In this document: positions 45,723 to 57,980 of the stretch, piece by piece
Layout of the letters: each line of letters starts with the position of its first letter
Numbering within the stretch: the stretch's first letter is position 1
Source of the DNA: Aquanectria penicillioides
Lineage: Eukaryota > Ascomycota > Sordariomycetes > Hypocreales > Nectriaceae
Assembly: GCA_003415625.1 (NCBI GenBank)
Contig: PYIU01000007.1
Location: 868,001 to 932,000 of the forward strand
Reading direction: 5' to 3'
DNA: 64,000 nucleotides
Program-made: the position numbers and the translations under genes
Notes under the pieces: model-generated
What the model saw: the letters and a program-made list of their open reading frames with translations, nothing else
Told to the model about the DNA's origin: nothing
Database searches by the model: none

Positions 45723-47298
45723 TTACCTCATGACCTGGGTGTTCGCGCCCCCGATTCCACCATTTTCCAATCGCTCTGTAGCTGTTTCAGGCTTGCATGC
45801 ACCAGTAAATACGCCAGTGTCGCGCCGCCTGGCATCTTCTTCAATTTCGTCAACAGGGTAAAATTTGGGCTCATCTCCAAACATAGCGTCGAACTTGTTC
45901 TTGATATCGGCTGGTATCTCTGGGGTATGCTCACTGTCTTGCAGCCAGACGCGTAGAAGATGTCTTGGACTGGCAAGATCCTCGGTGAAGCCGCGACGAG
46001 CATGTTGATGATGCAAATTGTTGACCCCATATCCATCGTTAGAAAAGTTATTTTGCACAGAGATCTATATTACCATTCGATATCCCCAACTTCGAGTTGG
46101 GTCTTGAGGCTGTATTGCTCTGCCACCCACTGCCAACCACCAAATGCCTCTCGTTCCTCAAAGGTCAGAGGCGGGAAGTCGGGATCGCGGTCGGGGAGCT
46201 AATTGAGACTCAGCAACGCTTCTTGTTACATCAGAGGACGAAATTACCTCTCCATATCCAATGAAGGTTCGAGTGGAAAAGTTTAGGAAGAGGCGGTTAT
46301 CCTTGTTGTGGATGAGACGGACACCCTCATTTGGGATACCATTCCTGCAAATAATTAGCCCATTGCGATAGATGCAGTTAACAGAACGCTGAAACTCACG
46401 CTCGCCAACGGAATTTTCTTTCAGCTAGCAATCGGGCAATATCTGGGCGATGCTGAGCGAGATGATGGTAAACATGCCCGGCACTGGGTACAGTAGAAGC
46501 TCCACCAACGCCAGAAAGGCTGGCAGCCATCAAGCCGACGATATCTAACCCTACATCACTGTGGTACATCTGAGCATTGGTATCCTGGGCAAAGACGTAG
46601 ATTTTGCCTCGCTCGGATGGATCTAAGTGGGTGATGCTCTAGAAACGTGTTAGATTGGCCTGTAAAGCAAAACCAGGCTGGTATTATATTAACCTTGATG
46701 TGACAGATGCCCCTATTTGCTCCCTGATTGAGGCGACGATCACCAATCCAAGAATTAATTCCCAAGAACGCGATGACTTGGCCGACCTTGTCATATTTCT
46801 GGATAGGGAAACTTCTCAAGATCTGTACTCCAACGCCATTGTAGATGTTGTTCGACAGCTTGCGGAGAACAGGCCCGACGGTGGGAAGCAGAAAGTTGGA
46901 TCGGGCGATGGCGGAGAGAGGAAGAGAAAGGGTCTTCCAGGTCTACAGATTAAGGGTCAATATTGAGGGGAACTGCTGCCGTTAGAGCATCTGTGTCTCA
47001 CCTTGATCGCAAAGTCTATCTCGTCGATCTCAGGTTGAGATAGCACTCTGATGTACAGTTCCGCTATCAGTTGGTCGGCTTTGGTTAACCCTCAAGGATT
47101 ATGCCACACACGGTGCTTCTCCAGATATTCCCCGGTCCAAACTTCCGGACCAGCAAACATAGCCGGCCAGTTTTGTGGAGGCGACCTAAAGTCGAAAGAC
47201 TCAGGGTGAGCTGCATTGGCTTCCTCCTATTCGGGCTTGCTCAGCAAGATGCCTGGAGCATCAGAGTACAGCTCGTTCGGAAGAATTGTGACACTCAT
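45723..47298 (-). pseudogene. TauD-family dioxygenase gene, broken
   Basis: Intact enzymes of this Fe(II)/2-oxoglutarate family oxidise taurine or related small acids. The minus strand reads from an ATG at 47298 (MSVTILPNELYSDAPGILL) through recognisable exons. In-frame stops lie at 47227-47229 (TAG, in KPE-stop-EEANAAHPESFDF) and 47092-47094 (TGA, in WHNP-stop-GLTKADQ). A frame change near 46943 separates TWKTLSLPL from SAIARSNFLLPTVGP. Later exons are good: MYHSDVGLD (HxD iron motif), GVGGASTVPSAGHVYHHL, joined by clean introns to NGIPNEGVRLIHNKDNR and LPDRDPDFPPLTFEE, then a further interruption after GDIEW. The C-terminal HHQHARRGFTED carries the distal iron histidine. Intact splice sites beside several lesions indicate recent decay. 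Confidence 0.8.
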
Positions 47299-47933
47299 TT
47301 TGGGGAGATTTTGACGAAAGAGGGGGAGTATGTACCGCGTGTCAAGTGGTTCGACTCTATTTGAGCGGTAAGGCTAGACGCAGAAATATATCCATTCCGT
47401 CTAGAGGCTACGGCTCCTATATCGCGGTCCACTAGATCCAGCCCCAGTCAGTCAATTTGCTACATGGTGCATTTCTAGCGACTAGACTAGCTAGGGTTCT
47501 GCGTTATGCTAGAGGACCACAGGATGACAACATCGGCACCACATATCCGACTATTAAATGCCAAGTCAAGCGATTACGACGAGTTCATAAGAGAGGATAG
47601 AATCGTCGATGGAAGAAAAAAATCTTACGTGTATTGGAGCGATTCGCATCATAGTAGTGGATATTTCGCCAGATAATACCCATACACTAGATAAAGATAT
47701 CACTTAAGCACCTCTCACGCAATTACTACACCCTGAACTTGATGAAACCCACTTGAACCCATCCGATTTCAGGGAACATGGCGTCATTGATAAAAGAATC
47801 TCATCATGTACATCCTGAACCTGGCATATGCAAATCCTGTTAAAAAGCAAGTCACTTCACCAACCATGTCCCGTGCAAACCATTCTGTTGGCTGTTGATT
47901 GTTTTAGAATCAGAAGTGAACCATACTTTTGAA
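47299..47933. other. Divergent intergenic region between two pseudogenes
   Basis: It once would have served as the shared promoter of the TauD-type and transporter genes, which point away from each other. No gene was seen. Short TAG-rich stretches occur at 47440-47520. Confidence 0.45.
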
Positions 47934-49773
47934 ATGGCCGAAATTGCTCGCACAATGAGCCATCGGGGCGACTTGTCCTCCAAGTCCTCAGAATCAAAGA
48001 ACCAGCCTGTGGTGGCCATTTCAGATGTTGAAACTGGAGTTGAGACGAAGAGGTCGTGGTGGAACAAAGCAGAGCGCTCAAAGGAGAGAGAGCTTTTACT
48101 GAAGCTGGATTTCTTTATCTTGTAAGCTGGGTGGTTAGAAGCCTGTTCGAACGCAGGCAACTGACATCAACTTGATCATGGGCATGCTTCGGCTACTTCC
48201 TCCGACTCCTTGATGCATCAAATTTGAGTAGGTTGTTCCAAAGAATTTGATAAAGGTTTGGTCAAGATATTTATTGACATTTTTGCTTCCAGGAAATGCC
48301 TACGTCTCAGGCATGCAAGAGGTTTGAGCTACTACGCCGATTAGAAAAAGAAAATCACCGCTAACTCTTGTAGGATCTTAATCTTTTTTCCGATCAGTAC
48401 AACTATTTTCAAACATTATGGACCATTGGATGTACTGTCGGAATGATTCTGAGCCAAGTTATTGTGACACACGTACGACCATCAATCTGGCTTCCGACGG
48501 TTGAGGTTACTTGGGCTATCCTTACCTTTTGTTTTGCCGCCGTCAAGAACTGCAAGCACATTTACGCCCTTCGTCTCCTACTCGGACTGGCGGAGTCTCC
48601 ATTTTATGTTGGAGCAATGACACTTTTGGGCAGCTGGTATACTCCAAAAAGGTGCGTGGTATCTTGTGGTACCTTAAGGCTGGATTCTGACTTCCTCGAT
48701 CAGAACTTGCTACTCGAGCCACGATATTCTTCTCTGCTTCGTTTGCTGCGCAGATGTTTTCTGACTATCTACAAGCCGCAGTTTACACAGGACTTGACGG
48801 AGTCCACGGACTTCCGGGCTGGCGATGGTTGTTCCTCATGTGTGGTGTCATTAACATCCCCGGGGCTGTTTGGGGTTTCTTTGCTGTGCCTGACAGCCCT
48901 TGCAACACCAAGGTGTTGTATCTCATCGAGGAAGAAAGAGAGCTTGCCAAGTCTCTAGTAGCAGAGGTTGGTCGCAAACCGTTGAAGGTGTTACCTGGAA
49001 GACTTTCAAGAGCGTCCTCTCTCGCCCATTCGTCTGGGTTTTTGTTATAAATCACATTTAAGTTCTACTGATGTGTTCGATTTCCAAAAGCTCTTAAATT
49101 CTAACCTCCGCTCTAGTTCCTTCTGCATCAACACCTATAGAATAGATTTTTTTGCTATCTATCTGAAGACATTGAATGAATATACTGTTCAAGAGGTGAA
49201 CGTGTGAGTAAACCATCAACGATATGACTACATTTTTGACACCATTTAGAATTCCCACCGCAGCATATGCTGTCGGTCTTGTCGGAACAATCTTCTTTGG
49301 CTTCCTTTCTGACAGGCTACATGATCGAATCTCCGTCGTGTTGGTAGTCACGGCACTGAATTTCGTCACATGTGTCGTGCTTGCCAGCGTCCCGTCCAAA
49401 GCGGGAGCCTTTTCGGCTATCTAGTGAACCCTGTTACGTTGGCATACGGACCCGTGATAATGTTGAGTCATCTTTACGCTAGAAGTTGTGTAATATCCAA
49501 TCCACTTACACCATTTTCCAGTCTTATCTTGGTGAAACATTTACCTCCCTGGCAGACGAGCGAGCCCTCATTCTTGGCATCGCTCAAGCATTTGGTGCAA
49601 CTTTCAATGCTTGGGTTCCATTATTGATTTTTAATACTGGAACTCAGACTCCGTACTTCCGAGTGGGATGGATGACATCTTCTGTTTGCGCAGTTACACA
49701 AGCTATCAGTATTGTGCTCTTCGGATATTTTGGCAAAAAGATTGTCAGGGAGACAGCCGAAGTAAAGATTTGA
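47934..49773 (+). pseudogene. Dal5-type MFS anion transporter gene, frameshifted
   Basis: Allantoate/Dal5-type anion:cation symporters import small organic acids across the plasma membrane. Recognisable parts in order: cytosolic N-terminus ending ELLLKLDFFIL; ACFGYFLRLLDASNL; NAYVSGMQE/DLNLFSDQYNYFQTLW; the LLLGLAESPFYVGAMTLLGSWYTPK helix pair; LATRATIFFSASF; HGLPGWRWLFLMCGVINIPGAVWGF; FVWVFVINHI; IPTAAYAVGLVGTIFFGFLSDRLHDRISVVLVV; and SLADERALILGIAQAFGATFNAWVPLL. Lesions: no AG acceptor before the second exon; phase mismatch at the GTGCGT intron near 48653; one base missing near 48986 (KPLK then GVTWKTF in another frame); one base missing near 49412 (AGAF then GYLVNPVTLAYGP). Other introns have clean GT-AG ends. 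Adjacent to the broken dioxygenase and monooxygenase. Confidence 0.78.
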
Positions 49774-50867
49774 GACGGGGAGGAGATGGTTCAGGTCCAG
49801 TGTCTTTTCTAAAGATGCAAGGCTTCCGGGACAACTACCAGACTACATCTAAGCCAAATTGAACGCATGAAATGAATTCTGCTGAAATTAAACTGCCTCG
49901 AATCCTTGCCTTGTTAAATGTACCATTGTTCATACACTGTCCTTCTTTCCAGTCAATCATTTCCGTAATTTCCAGACTGCCCTTGATCTCAAAAATCCAG
50001 CCCAGGTCATGATCAAGCCGTCTTACTCTTGGTCATTGTGTCACTGAAATTCCGACTTGACACGCTTGTCGAGTTCTCCTACCGATAACAGGAGGTTGAC
50101 TTAGCCTGCCACTAGTCTCCAAACTAGAAAAGCCGCTAACTTGGTTCATGGATTCGTCTTTTATCCAGTGGATCACTCTTATTCCCGGAATCCCGGTGAT
50201 AGCTGTTTCGAACGAGGGTTCGATCCGAATATTCCTCATCACTCAAGCCCTTCTATCAGATTGGCTCAGAATAAATTGCATTGACATTTATGAGTAGTTT
50301 GGAAAGGATAGTAGGAGAAAAAACATGGGAGAATATCCCAATCTCCGCTAAAACATCAAGTGACCGAACCCCCTGCGCCATGTTTCCAGCACTATCACTG
50401 TGCAATGCTTTGCAATTCGGGATCCCACAACTATTGAGGTGGGTCATTAGACATGAATCATTCTCTTCATCATCAATCGTAAAGTCGCAATGAAAACGGA
50501 AAGTGGGATTCGGAAAGTGGGAGCATGTGTGTCTCGTCAGGCTGTGTGGGTGGTCCTACCCGGTAGTGTGAAAATGAAATGATGAAGACTGGAGACTCGC
50601 TTGCGTGATGCAAGCAGATGCAAGAAATCGGATAACGTGCTTTGATCTAAGCCCCTAATTCCCTGTATACTGGACAATAATAACCGTGTAATATCCTTGA
50701 CAAGCAACTTTTGTTGTCAAAATAGCGTAGCCAATATTTTTGTTGCTTCGTACTTTGGAGGCGCTGATAGACCCTTGTTGAATTAATCCTAGCTGACCGA
50801 CTGGACTGGGCTACTTTTTTTTATCTCAACTATCGTGGATTCGACTATTTCTTTGGAAATATATCAG
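49774..50867. other. Intergenic region
   Basis: Gene-free; it should contain the promoter of the monooxygenase gene. A poly-T stretch lies near 50814-50823. No features were recognised. Confidence 0.45.
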
Positions 50868-52318
50868 ATGTCTCCAGAAAGAACTCTCCCGGAGTCAATT
50901 CCTCCTCCGGCGCTCTTCGACCCTGGTATCAAGGTCGCTGTGGTTGGCACCAGTGTATGCGGTATTTGTACAGCTGCTCACTTTCTCAAGCATAGGATAG
51001 ATGTTACTGTTTTCGAAAGGGCTGGGGCTCCTGGAGGAGTTTGGCACTATAATGAATGGAATTCTCAAAACATACGATATCCAAGTAATCGGCCATCCAT
51101 TGGGGACTCCAGTGCTTTACTCTCGAGTAAGGTGGTATCAACGGAACCACTACTTGGGAAGGGCAGGGAACCAGTTCACTTCATTGAATCAGTGGGGACA
51201 AGTGATCTAGAAGTCAAATTTGCACCGCCTAGCCCATGCTACGCTGGCCTTACAACAACCGTTCCTACCAGCCTTATGTACTCGAGCCTACAACTCTGGC
51301 CAGAGAACACTTCCGAGTACGTCGGACATTCTGATGTTGAGAACTACCTTCAAGATCTCAGCAAAAATTACGGCGTGAATGAAGTCACACGGTACTGGAC
51401 TAGGGTCGAGAGCGTCAAGAAAGCGGAGGAAGGGAAGGGATGGCGCTGAAGACAATTACCCTTGGCGACCAAAAGGCTCAAAGCCAGATCACAGAACGAG
51501 ACTGGGACTTTGATGCCGTGGTTGTAGCCTCGGGTTACTACAACCTACCACGTGTCCCTGATATCCCGGGTTTGGATGATTTAGAAAGACGCTACCCGGA
51601 TCGAATTATCCACTCAAAGGAACATCGCCAGGCGGAGGACTACAGAGGGAAGAATGTCCTCGTTATAGGAGGTGGAGTATCTGCCATGGATGCGTGTCGA
51701 GAAATTAGTGAACTCGCCACGAGCGTTGACCAGAGCACTCGTAATGGTCCATTCGACATATCGGAGTTACGAATCTCCAAAGAGGTCAAACGTGTGGGTG
51801 GTGTTTCACGTCTATCAGTAGACCATGGGCTTGAAGAAAGGCATCGTTTATCGCCTCAAGAGTCCCTTCCTGGCAATTTCATCTTGCAAGATGGGACAGA
51901 GCTTTGTGGCATCGACAATATCATCCTCGCAACAGGATATCTCTTCTCCTTTCCGTTCTTGCCCCAGTTTCACTCTGACGGCACATCCCCTGAGGCTGTC
52001 AGTCCAGACCTGTTGGTTGGAGCAAACGGGGATATGGTCCACAACTTATACAAAGATATCTTCTCTATAGAAGACCCTTTATTGGCATTTGTTGGCTTGC
52101 CATACCGCATTGTAACTTTCTCAACGTTTGATATTCAAGCTCAGGCCGTCGCAAGAGTATTTTCGGGCATTTCAAAACTCCCAGAAGCAGCTGATATGCG
52201 AGAGGAGTATAATGACCGTGTCAAGTCTCGGGGCTTAGGCCTGAAGTTTCATAGTCAGATGGAAGGTGATCTTGAGGCTCAATATGTCAAAGGCTTGGTG
52301 GACTCAGACTCAAGATGA
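50868..52318 (+). pseudogene. Flavin monooxygenase gene with one frameshift
   Basis: Class B flavin-dependent monooxygenase; intact members use FAD and NADPH to oxygenate soft nucleophiles (N or S) or ketones. The frame from the ATG at 50868 runs to GKGWR at 51447. The rest continues in another frame from about 51443 (LKTITLGDQK) to 52318. A single base missing at GGCG(G)CTG near 51441 explains this. The FAD motif reads VAVVGTSVCGICTA, so the second glycine of GxGxxG is Ser. APGGVWHYNEW and the NADPH motif VLVIGGGVSAMDA are normal, and ATGYLFSFPFLP is a typical late motif. Apart from the frameshift the gene is full length (about 483 residues). It could be functional if the missing base is an assembly error. 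Confidence 0.78.
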
Positions 52319-53579
52319 CTTATCGATGAAGGAGTGGAACCTCTGCAGGGCCACACTGCGTCTTGGCTGAAGACCTATGGGCCGTTCAAAGGCAACCTGT
52401 TTGAGGATAAATGAACCAAGACATCTATCTGAATAATGAAAGCATTTCAACTCAATATGAGGGACCTGTGGCTTGTATGGGTGCCGGTGTTGGTGAGTGC
52501 TCGAGGGAACAGTCGTGAGGTTGCAAGAGTGAAAATATCGGCATGTCCCGCAGAAAAATCCCAACGAGCCTGATTCGCCACGTGAAGAGATGATTGCTCG
52601 GCTCTGGTTGACCTCAGAGGGAGACCCAAGTTCTATCCACCAGAAGAAAATCAAAATATCGCTAGACTTTGAGCGGTATCCACACTGACCGAGGGAATTT
52701 CGGAGACCATGATTGCAAATTGCCAGCCCTTTCCCACGCCTTGACAAGGGGGTGTCGATATCTGAGACAAACCAGCTCTTGGTCGAATGAGTTCCCACTC
52801 CGAGTTTCCAATCTAGCGATGGGTTGGTGCTGTGGCTAAACTGGAAAACCTGAATGTCCGACTCTACGGGCTGGCTGCAGACAGAGAGACCGTGTTGGTG
52901 TGGTCTCGACTCGCCCATGTCCCATACAGGTGCGCCCCGACTGTGAGCCGCCTCATCGACAACGGCTGATCACGACGCCGTAAAAACGGTTGGGGAGGGA
53001 ATTTTCGGAAACGTTTCATTGAAGGAGTTATTTAGGTTTGCGAATGCTAACAGTAAGAAGTAGCCGAGATTTGAAGGCTGAATCGTGCAAGTTGCCACTC
53101 ATGCTGACCCTGCATACCTTGAAGCTTAACCCGAATGGTCCATACATTTAGGCAGCCTTTTAAGGATCTTGGGGCGATATGAACCTTCTTGATTGGGGCT
53201 AGTTTCTTTTCTCTTGACTTACACGAACAGCTCATCCGAGCTCGAAGTGACTTTCATGGGCGTGTTGCGCCAATGCAACTCGCACAGCCGAACAATGGAT
53301 GGTGTAGAGAAATCGATAGTGTCATGATCTGGTATCTGTGCTAAACTAGCCATTGCGGAGAAATTAGCAGAGAATGTTTGGCGAGGCGGTGGGACCTGGC
53401 CATGAGGCGGTAGTCGGCTACGAGTAGTCGGTATGAGATCTCAAACCGAGTCTCGGGCCTCATCAAGACTGTAATATACTCGGAGGTGGAACGCAAGCAC
53501 GCCAAAATCCATTCCGTTTCCAGAGCTGGGGTCTCGCCGCTTTAAGCTGAGCTGCCCACCCCAGAACAATCCCATTAGA
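52319..53579. other. Gene-free region downstream of the monooxygenase
   Basis: A 202-residue minus-strand ORF (52310-52918) has no family features and a composition unlike the real genes. Nothing is supported. Confidence 0.45.
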
Positions 53580-54600
53580 TTGGTACAGGAGGGACGCAGC
53601 TACTGTAGCACTGACAGGTTAGTGACCTGTGGCGCCACATCTCGGCGCTTCACTTCCATTGAAGTAAAAAGTTACAATGCAGTTATCCATATGCTCCCCA
53701 TCGGGTTGTTCCTCAAGATCAAGCAGGAGCTTGCTCTCGGTCAAGATTTCTTCATCCCCTTGTTTGCTTGCTGTTATACTTTGGGCTGGACCCCAAAATC
53801 CACGTCATGGTCATCCTCCTTAATCCATACCAACCGCGATCTTTTACACTCAACCTACTGCACGACTAGTCAGAGATGTCTGGGAACAGAACCTCCAGGG
53901 ATTGTCTACCTCCTGGGCTTCGAAACGAGATCATTGGTCTCCTGCCAGTTCTCGGCAGGAGATGCAGCCTGCTCGCGACTGTTGCCCGAGGCGGATTCCA
54001 ACTTGATGACGGGACATTACATCAAGAAATATTCTCTGTCTCCACGAGCGATAAGATACCGATACTCGAAAACACATGGATTGTTGTTGCACAGCGTGTG
54101 AAGCAAGAGGGTCTCTCCTTCGTACCTGTCGTCGGGGTCGTGCTCCTTCGCTAGCAGACTCGCTGACGATGGAAGCTAGTTGCCCTTGCTAATATGCTCA
54201 CGCGGTTCCCTAACACCCTAACATCAAGGAGCTTTGTTACGAACCTTGGAGGGAGTGGAGTGAAATTGAGACGCAAACCGATAAACGCGAGTGCTCGCTT
54301 GATCCCTGTCAATCGAGTCGACGCAGCCCCTGACCAACCAGAATACAGGCAACCAGACGCTGATCGAATCTTTTCCCCAGACGAAATTGTGCAAGCTGAC
54401 GATGATCCAGAACTTCAACGAGTCATACCCGGACAGATATTCCCAGTGCCCCGCTATTAGGGTGCCGAACCCGGCCGTAAGCCAGAAACTTGCTCGCGCC
54501 AGCCTGCACAAGCTTGGGATGTGGTCGCTCACCGGCATTGCCATGGCAGGATCGTCGTACAAAGCTCTTTGATCGATCCATACCTGGTTCGATGCCATGG
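53580..54600 (+). other. Possible gene remnants, family unknown
   Basis: Several overlapping short ORFs have weakly protein-like stretches: RDCLPPGLRNEIIGLLPVLGRR (F-box-like spacing), IPILENTWIVVAQRVKQEG, and ADRIFSPDEIVQADDDPELQRVIPG. They lie in different frames within 700 bp without consensus introns to join them. This may be an old degraded gene; no function can be assigned. Confidence 0.25.
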
Positions 54601-57600
54601 CGATGCGATACGCCAGCTGGGACTTTCGACTGAGGTCGCTAGGCCTATCTCACTACAGAAAATCCTCAGCGAACACAGGTTTCGGGCGTAAGATCATCAC
54701 CATCACCATCATTATCGTTACCATGCAGAATCATGTCAGGAGTTGGGAAACAGGCATGAAGAGAACTGGGTGATAGAAATAGGCAAATTTTCTTACATTT
54801 CGACGAGGATGGTGCTGGTAGGGAGAAAAAGAGCATCGAGTCTGCGGACAAGGGAATTCATAGTCTTCATCAGCGCATGCTCCTACCGTAGGAGCATCGC
54901 AGGCATGGCTCTTGAGTGCGATGGCAGGGTTGGATGAAGAGAGTGAAGAGATCCGTAGAGCTATTAGATAGCGGTTGCAGCGCAATTGGGGGGTCCGTAG
55001 TTGTAAGATTAATGTCTAGCCTTCTATAATTCATGCCTCTTAGCTCCCTTCTCATAGTCTCCCCAGTGGTTCGCCAGTGTATCTCCCCCGTCGCGCTGGC
55101 TCCTAGCTTATCCCGCTCCGGTGCGCGTGACAGCGAGAGAACTTACGAAAGAATGGGTGCATTCAAGGTCCAGGACGTTCATCAAAGGATTAAAACCTGG
55201 GATCTCGGTTCCAAAAGGAGGCCCAAAACTGACTCCCTGGTTGGGGTTGTCATTACGTTCGTGAGAGTTGGACGGGGCATCGGGATAACTCTAGAGCTTG
55301 AGGGCAACTAGAGAGGCCACTAGGCTACTACTCAGCCAAGGGGGGCGAGTAGAGCTGATGGGGGCTGATGAACAACTGAGCAGAAGTTGAGCTGGCAAGC
55401 AAAGAGGACATAAGAGCGGCGACCAGTGCGGAGTCACGTGTTGCTTGCCTTTCGTCTCAGGATAACCACTAAAGTAATGAAGCAGAACTTGACATGTCAC
55501 GACTCATTCCCTCACTGACACCGCCACCGGCCGTCGTCGGTCCCTGTTCCAGTTCGCCGGGAGAGAGGTCTTGCGAGACTCAAAATTCTTTTCATCTCAG
55601 CGTAAGAATTAGATTACTGAGGGGGACGCGTGATATTGTGAGAGGATGTCTGGCGCAAGAATGAAAAATGCGATTGGATCGCGGCAATAAGCGGCGTCGA
55701 GCTATAATGTCAGCGGGGGAAAGAAAACTTGCCGAATGCCAATGAGCTGATCCTCTTGGCTTTGCAACTCTGGGCCACAATTGATCAAGATGGAAGAAAA
55801 GAAAACGTCTTGAACGGTCTAGGCCAGCAACCCTGGTCCGTTTTCCCGGTTTCCCCAACCCCAAAACCTGCAGTATCCCCACAACTCCGCACCTCGTCTC
55901 CACAAATGGACACAAGCCAAGTCCAGGCAACAGAATTCTTTGAATTGCAGACGGTGCAAAATGTAGTTGCCTGGAGGTTGTGGGCAAGGGGCGGTCAGGG
56001 GGGCTAATGCAACATGGTGCGGCTCTCGACCGGGCGAGCGTACGGTGAAAAGCCTCAGTTTGTTTGTTTGAGGATGGCTGTATTGGGGAGACGAGGTTGT
56101 GGGGTGTGGTGTGGGTTGAGATTCAACGACGCCGTTCATGGCATGTAACTTGCGGGTATTTTGTTCCCTCAAGGCCATCTCTCCACAGACATGGAGAAGG
56201 CCCGAGATGAGGGGCAAATCAAGGGGTAGAAGATGCTCATGTCTCCTCCCATGGCCGGGACCTGGCGAAAATTTCAGGTGCGTGACCGTTGACGGGCGCG
56301 TTTAGTAGGATTGGGGATGGTTGCAAACATGCAGGTCAGTTGTCCGCTGTGACTCTTCGCACTCAGAATACAAGACAATATAATTACGACACCTACGGGT
56401 TACGCATCGCATCGGAAGCACTTTATTTCATCGCGAGGATTCGGTTCCTGGATGCCTTGGGAATTCTAGAAAATCAAACAGCGGCAACTGCTGATCAATC
56501 CGAATGTCTGAATCCTGATAACCCGCGAATCCTTCAACTAGCCACGCGGGTAGATGAAAGAGCCTGTCAACGCTGCACTAGACTAAATTTGACAATGGAG
56601 ATAAATTTATTAGCCACGCTGAAATCTCTAGCTGTCAATCGTTATTTCTGGGGACGAGAAGAACGAATTATTGTGGGTTCACGGGTTTGGACTTGGGAGA
56701 CAGACCCTGCCCCCTAGTCCGTCCATACCCCAATAATGTAAAAACTGGTCACGCCAACCCATGAAGTATGCCATGTATAGTGTCTTCACCACACTCCCCA
56801 ACGCTGGCTCAACTACCTACTCAAACGGAGAAGCCACGAGGTCTGCCGCGGTAGGCTTTGCTGGAAGTCAGGGAGATCACAGGCTGGTGCCGCCGTTGTC
56901 GGATGCAAGGTTCGTTCAGTTGTCCTCGTGATCCAACGGGCGTGCAATTTGAACCTTGAAGCTAACCAGCCAGACCAACACGCTTTTTTTTTTTTCATTT
57001 CGGCCGGGCAGGATACGTAGATAGGTAGTATTAAGATTTTCCTTTCGGGGTTGGGACGAGTTTGCCGTGTAAGATGGAGGGCGTGTGGGATGTGACCGGG
57101 TGCTAGGCCACGCTTGGAAGTTGGTGGTGCCCGCCGGCTGCTCTCATCCTAGACAGCCGCCACTAGACAACGCGTTTTTAGCTACCACCATCATGTTGAG
57201 CCTCAGGGCCCATGACATTGGTGGCTGGCCCAATGTCACCCTCCCAAGCCTTGGCACTGCTCCGATCGGACACATGGGCTGCCAGAGTGCCAGGGAGGGA
57301 GAGGCAATATGCACGGGACAATAACCGGCCATGTTAACCTGCAACATGTCGCACGCAGAAGATGAAGTGATTGTCCAAGGGGGTGTGAGGATAGTCAATG
57401 CGAATCAGGGACGGAGTGGCAGAGCAGCATCTCAATTGCCCGCTTTGTGCCCTCCACTACTCCAACAGAACAAGGATGCCACGAAGTGAGCTTATTCACT
57501 GGAACCAGTGGCTTCCCCAGATCACGTTGTGTCCCAAGTCGCCGTTTAGATTCGCCAATTAAGGAGCATATAGTGCCAAAAATGACTCAAGGTGGGATCC

Positions 57601-57980
57601 CATTGAGATCCTAGCGGGCGACAGAGGGAGACGGCGCTCATTTTATTCTGCTGCCTTGAGCTTCTTCTCGCGCTTTGCTCAGAAAGGCAATTGGAGGTTT
57701 GATCCATGGGCAGAAAGAAGCCCAAGGACGGAGCTGGAGCTGGTGCGCGCCACCGAACCGGATGGCACAAACGCAGCGCTATGACTGGACCCGGGAATAA
57801 CTGAGACCCCAGGGAGGATTGCCCAGACACTGATGCAGTGATGGCTCATCACGGATCAGGTCAGCAGGAGGAGCAGAGCGTGTTGACGAGAAGACGCCGC
57901 TCTCACGCAGAGACGGCTGTGCTTGCGAGGACCTCGGTGATGACTGATCCGAGCGGATTTGAGGCCACCCAAGAGTTCGG
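54601..57980. other. Gene-free region
   Basis: Only short ORFs without recognisable domains. The longest (56289-56717, 142 codons, + strand) shows no family pattern. No RNA gene or repeat element was recognised. Confidence 0.4.

Noticed and set aside
52310..52918. 202-codon minus-strand ORF
   Set aside because: No recognisable motif and no splice or start context better than chance; it overlaps the monooxygenase stop.
56289..56717. 142-codon plus-strand ORF
   Set aside because: No family pattern; the reading frame begins without a good ATG context. Kept only as a gene-free region.
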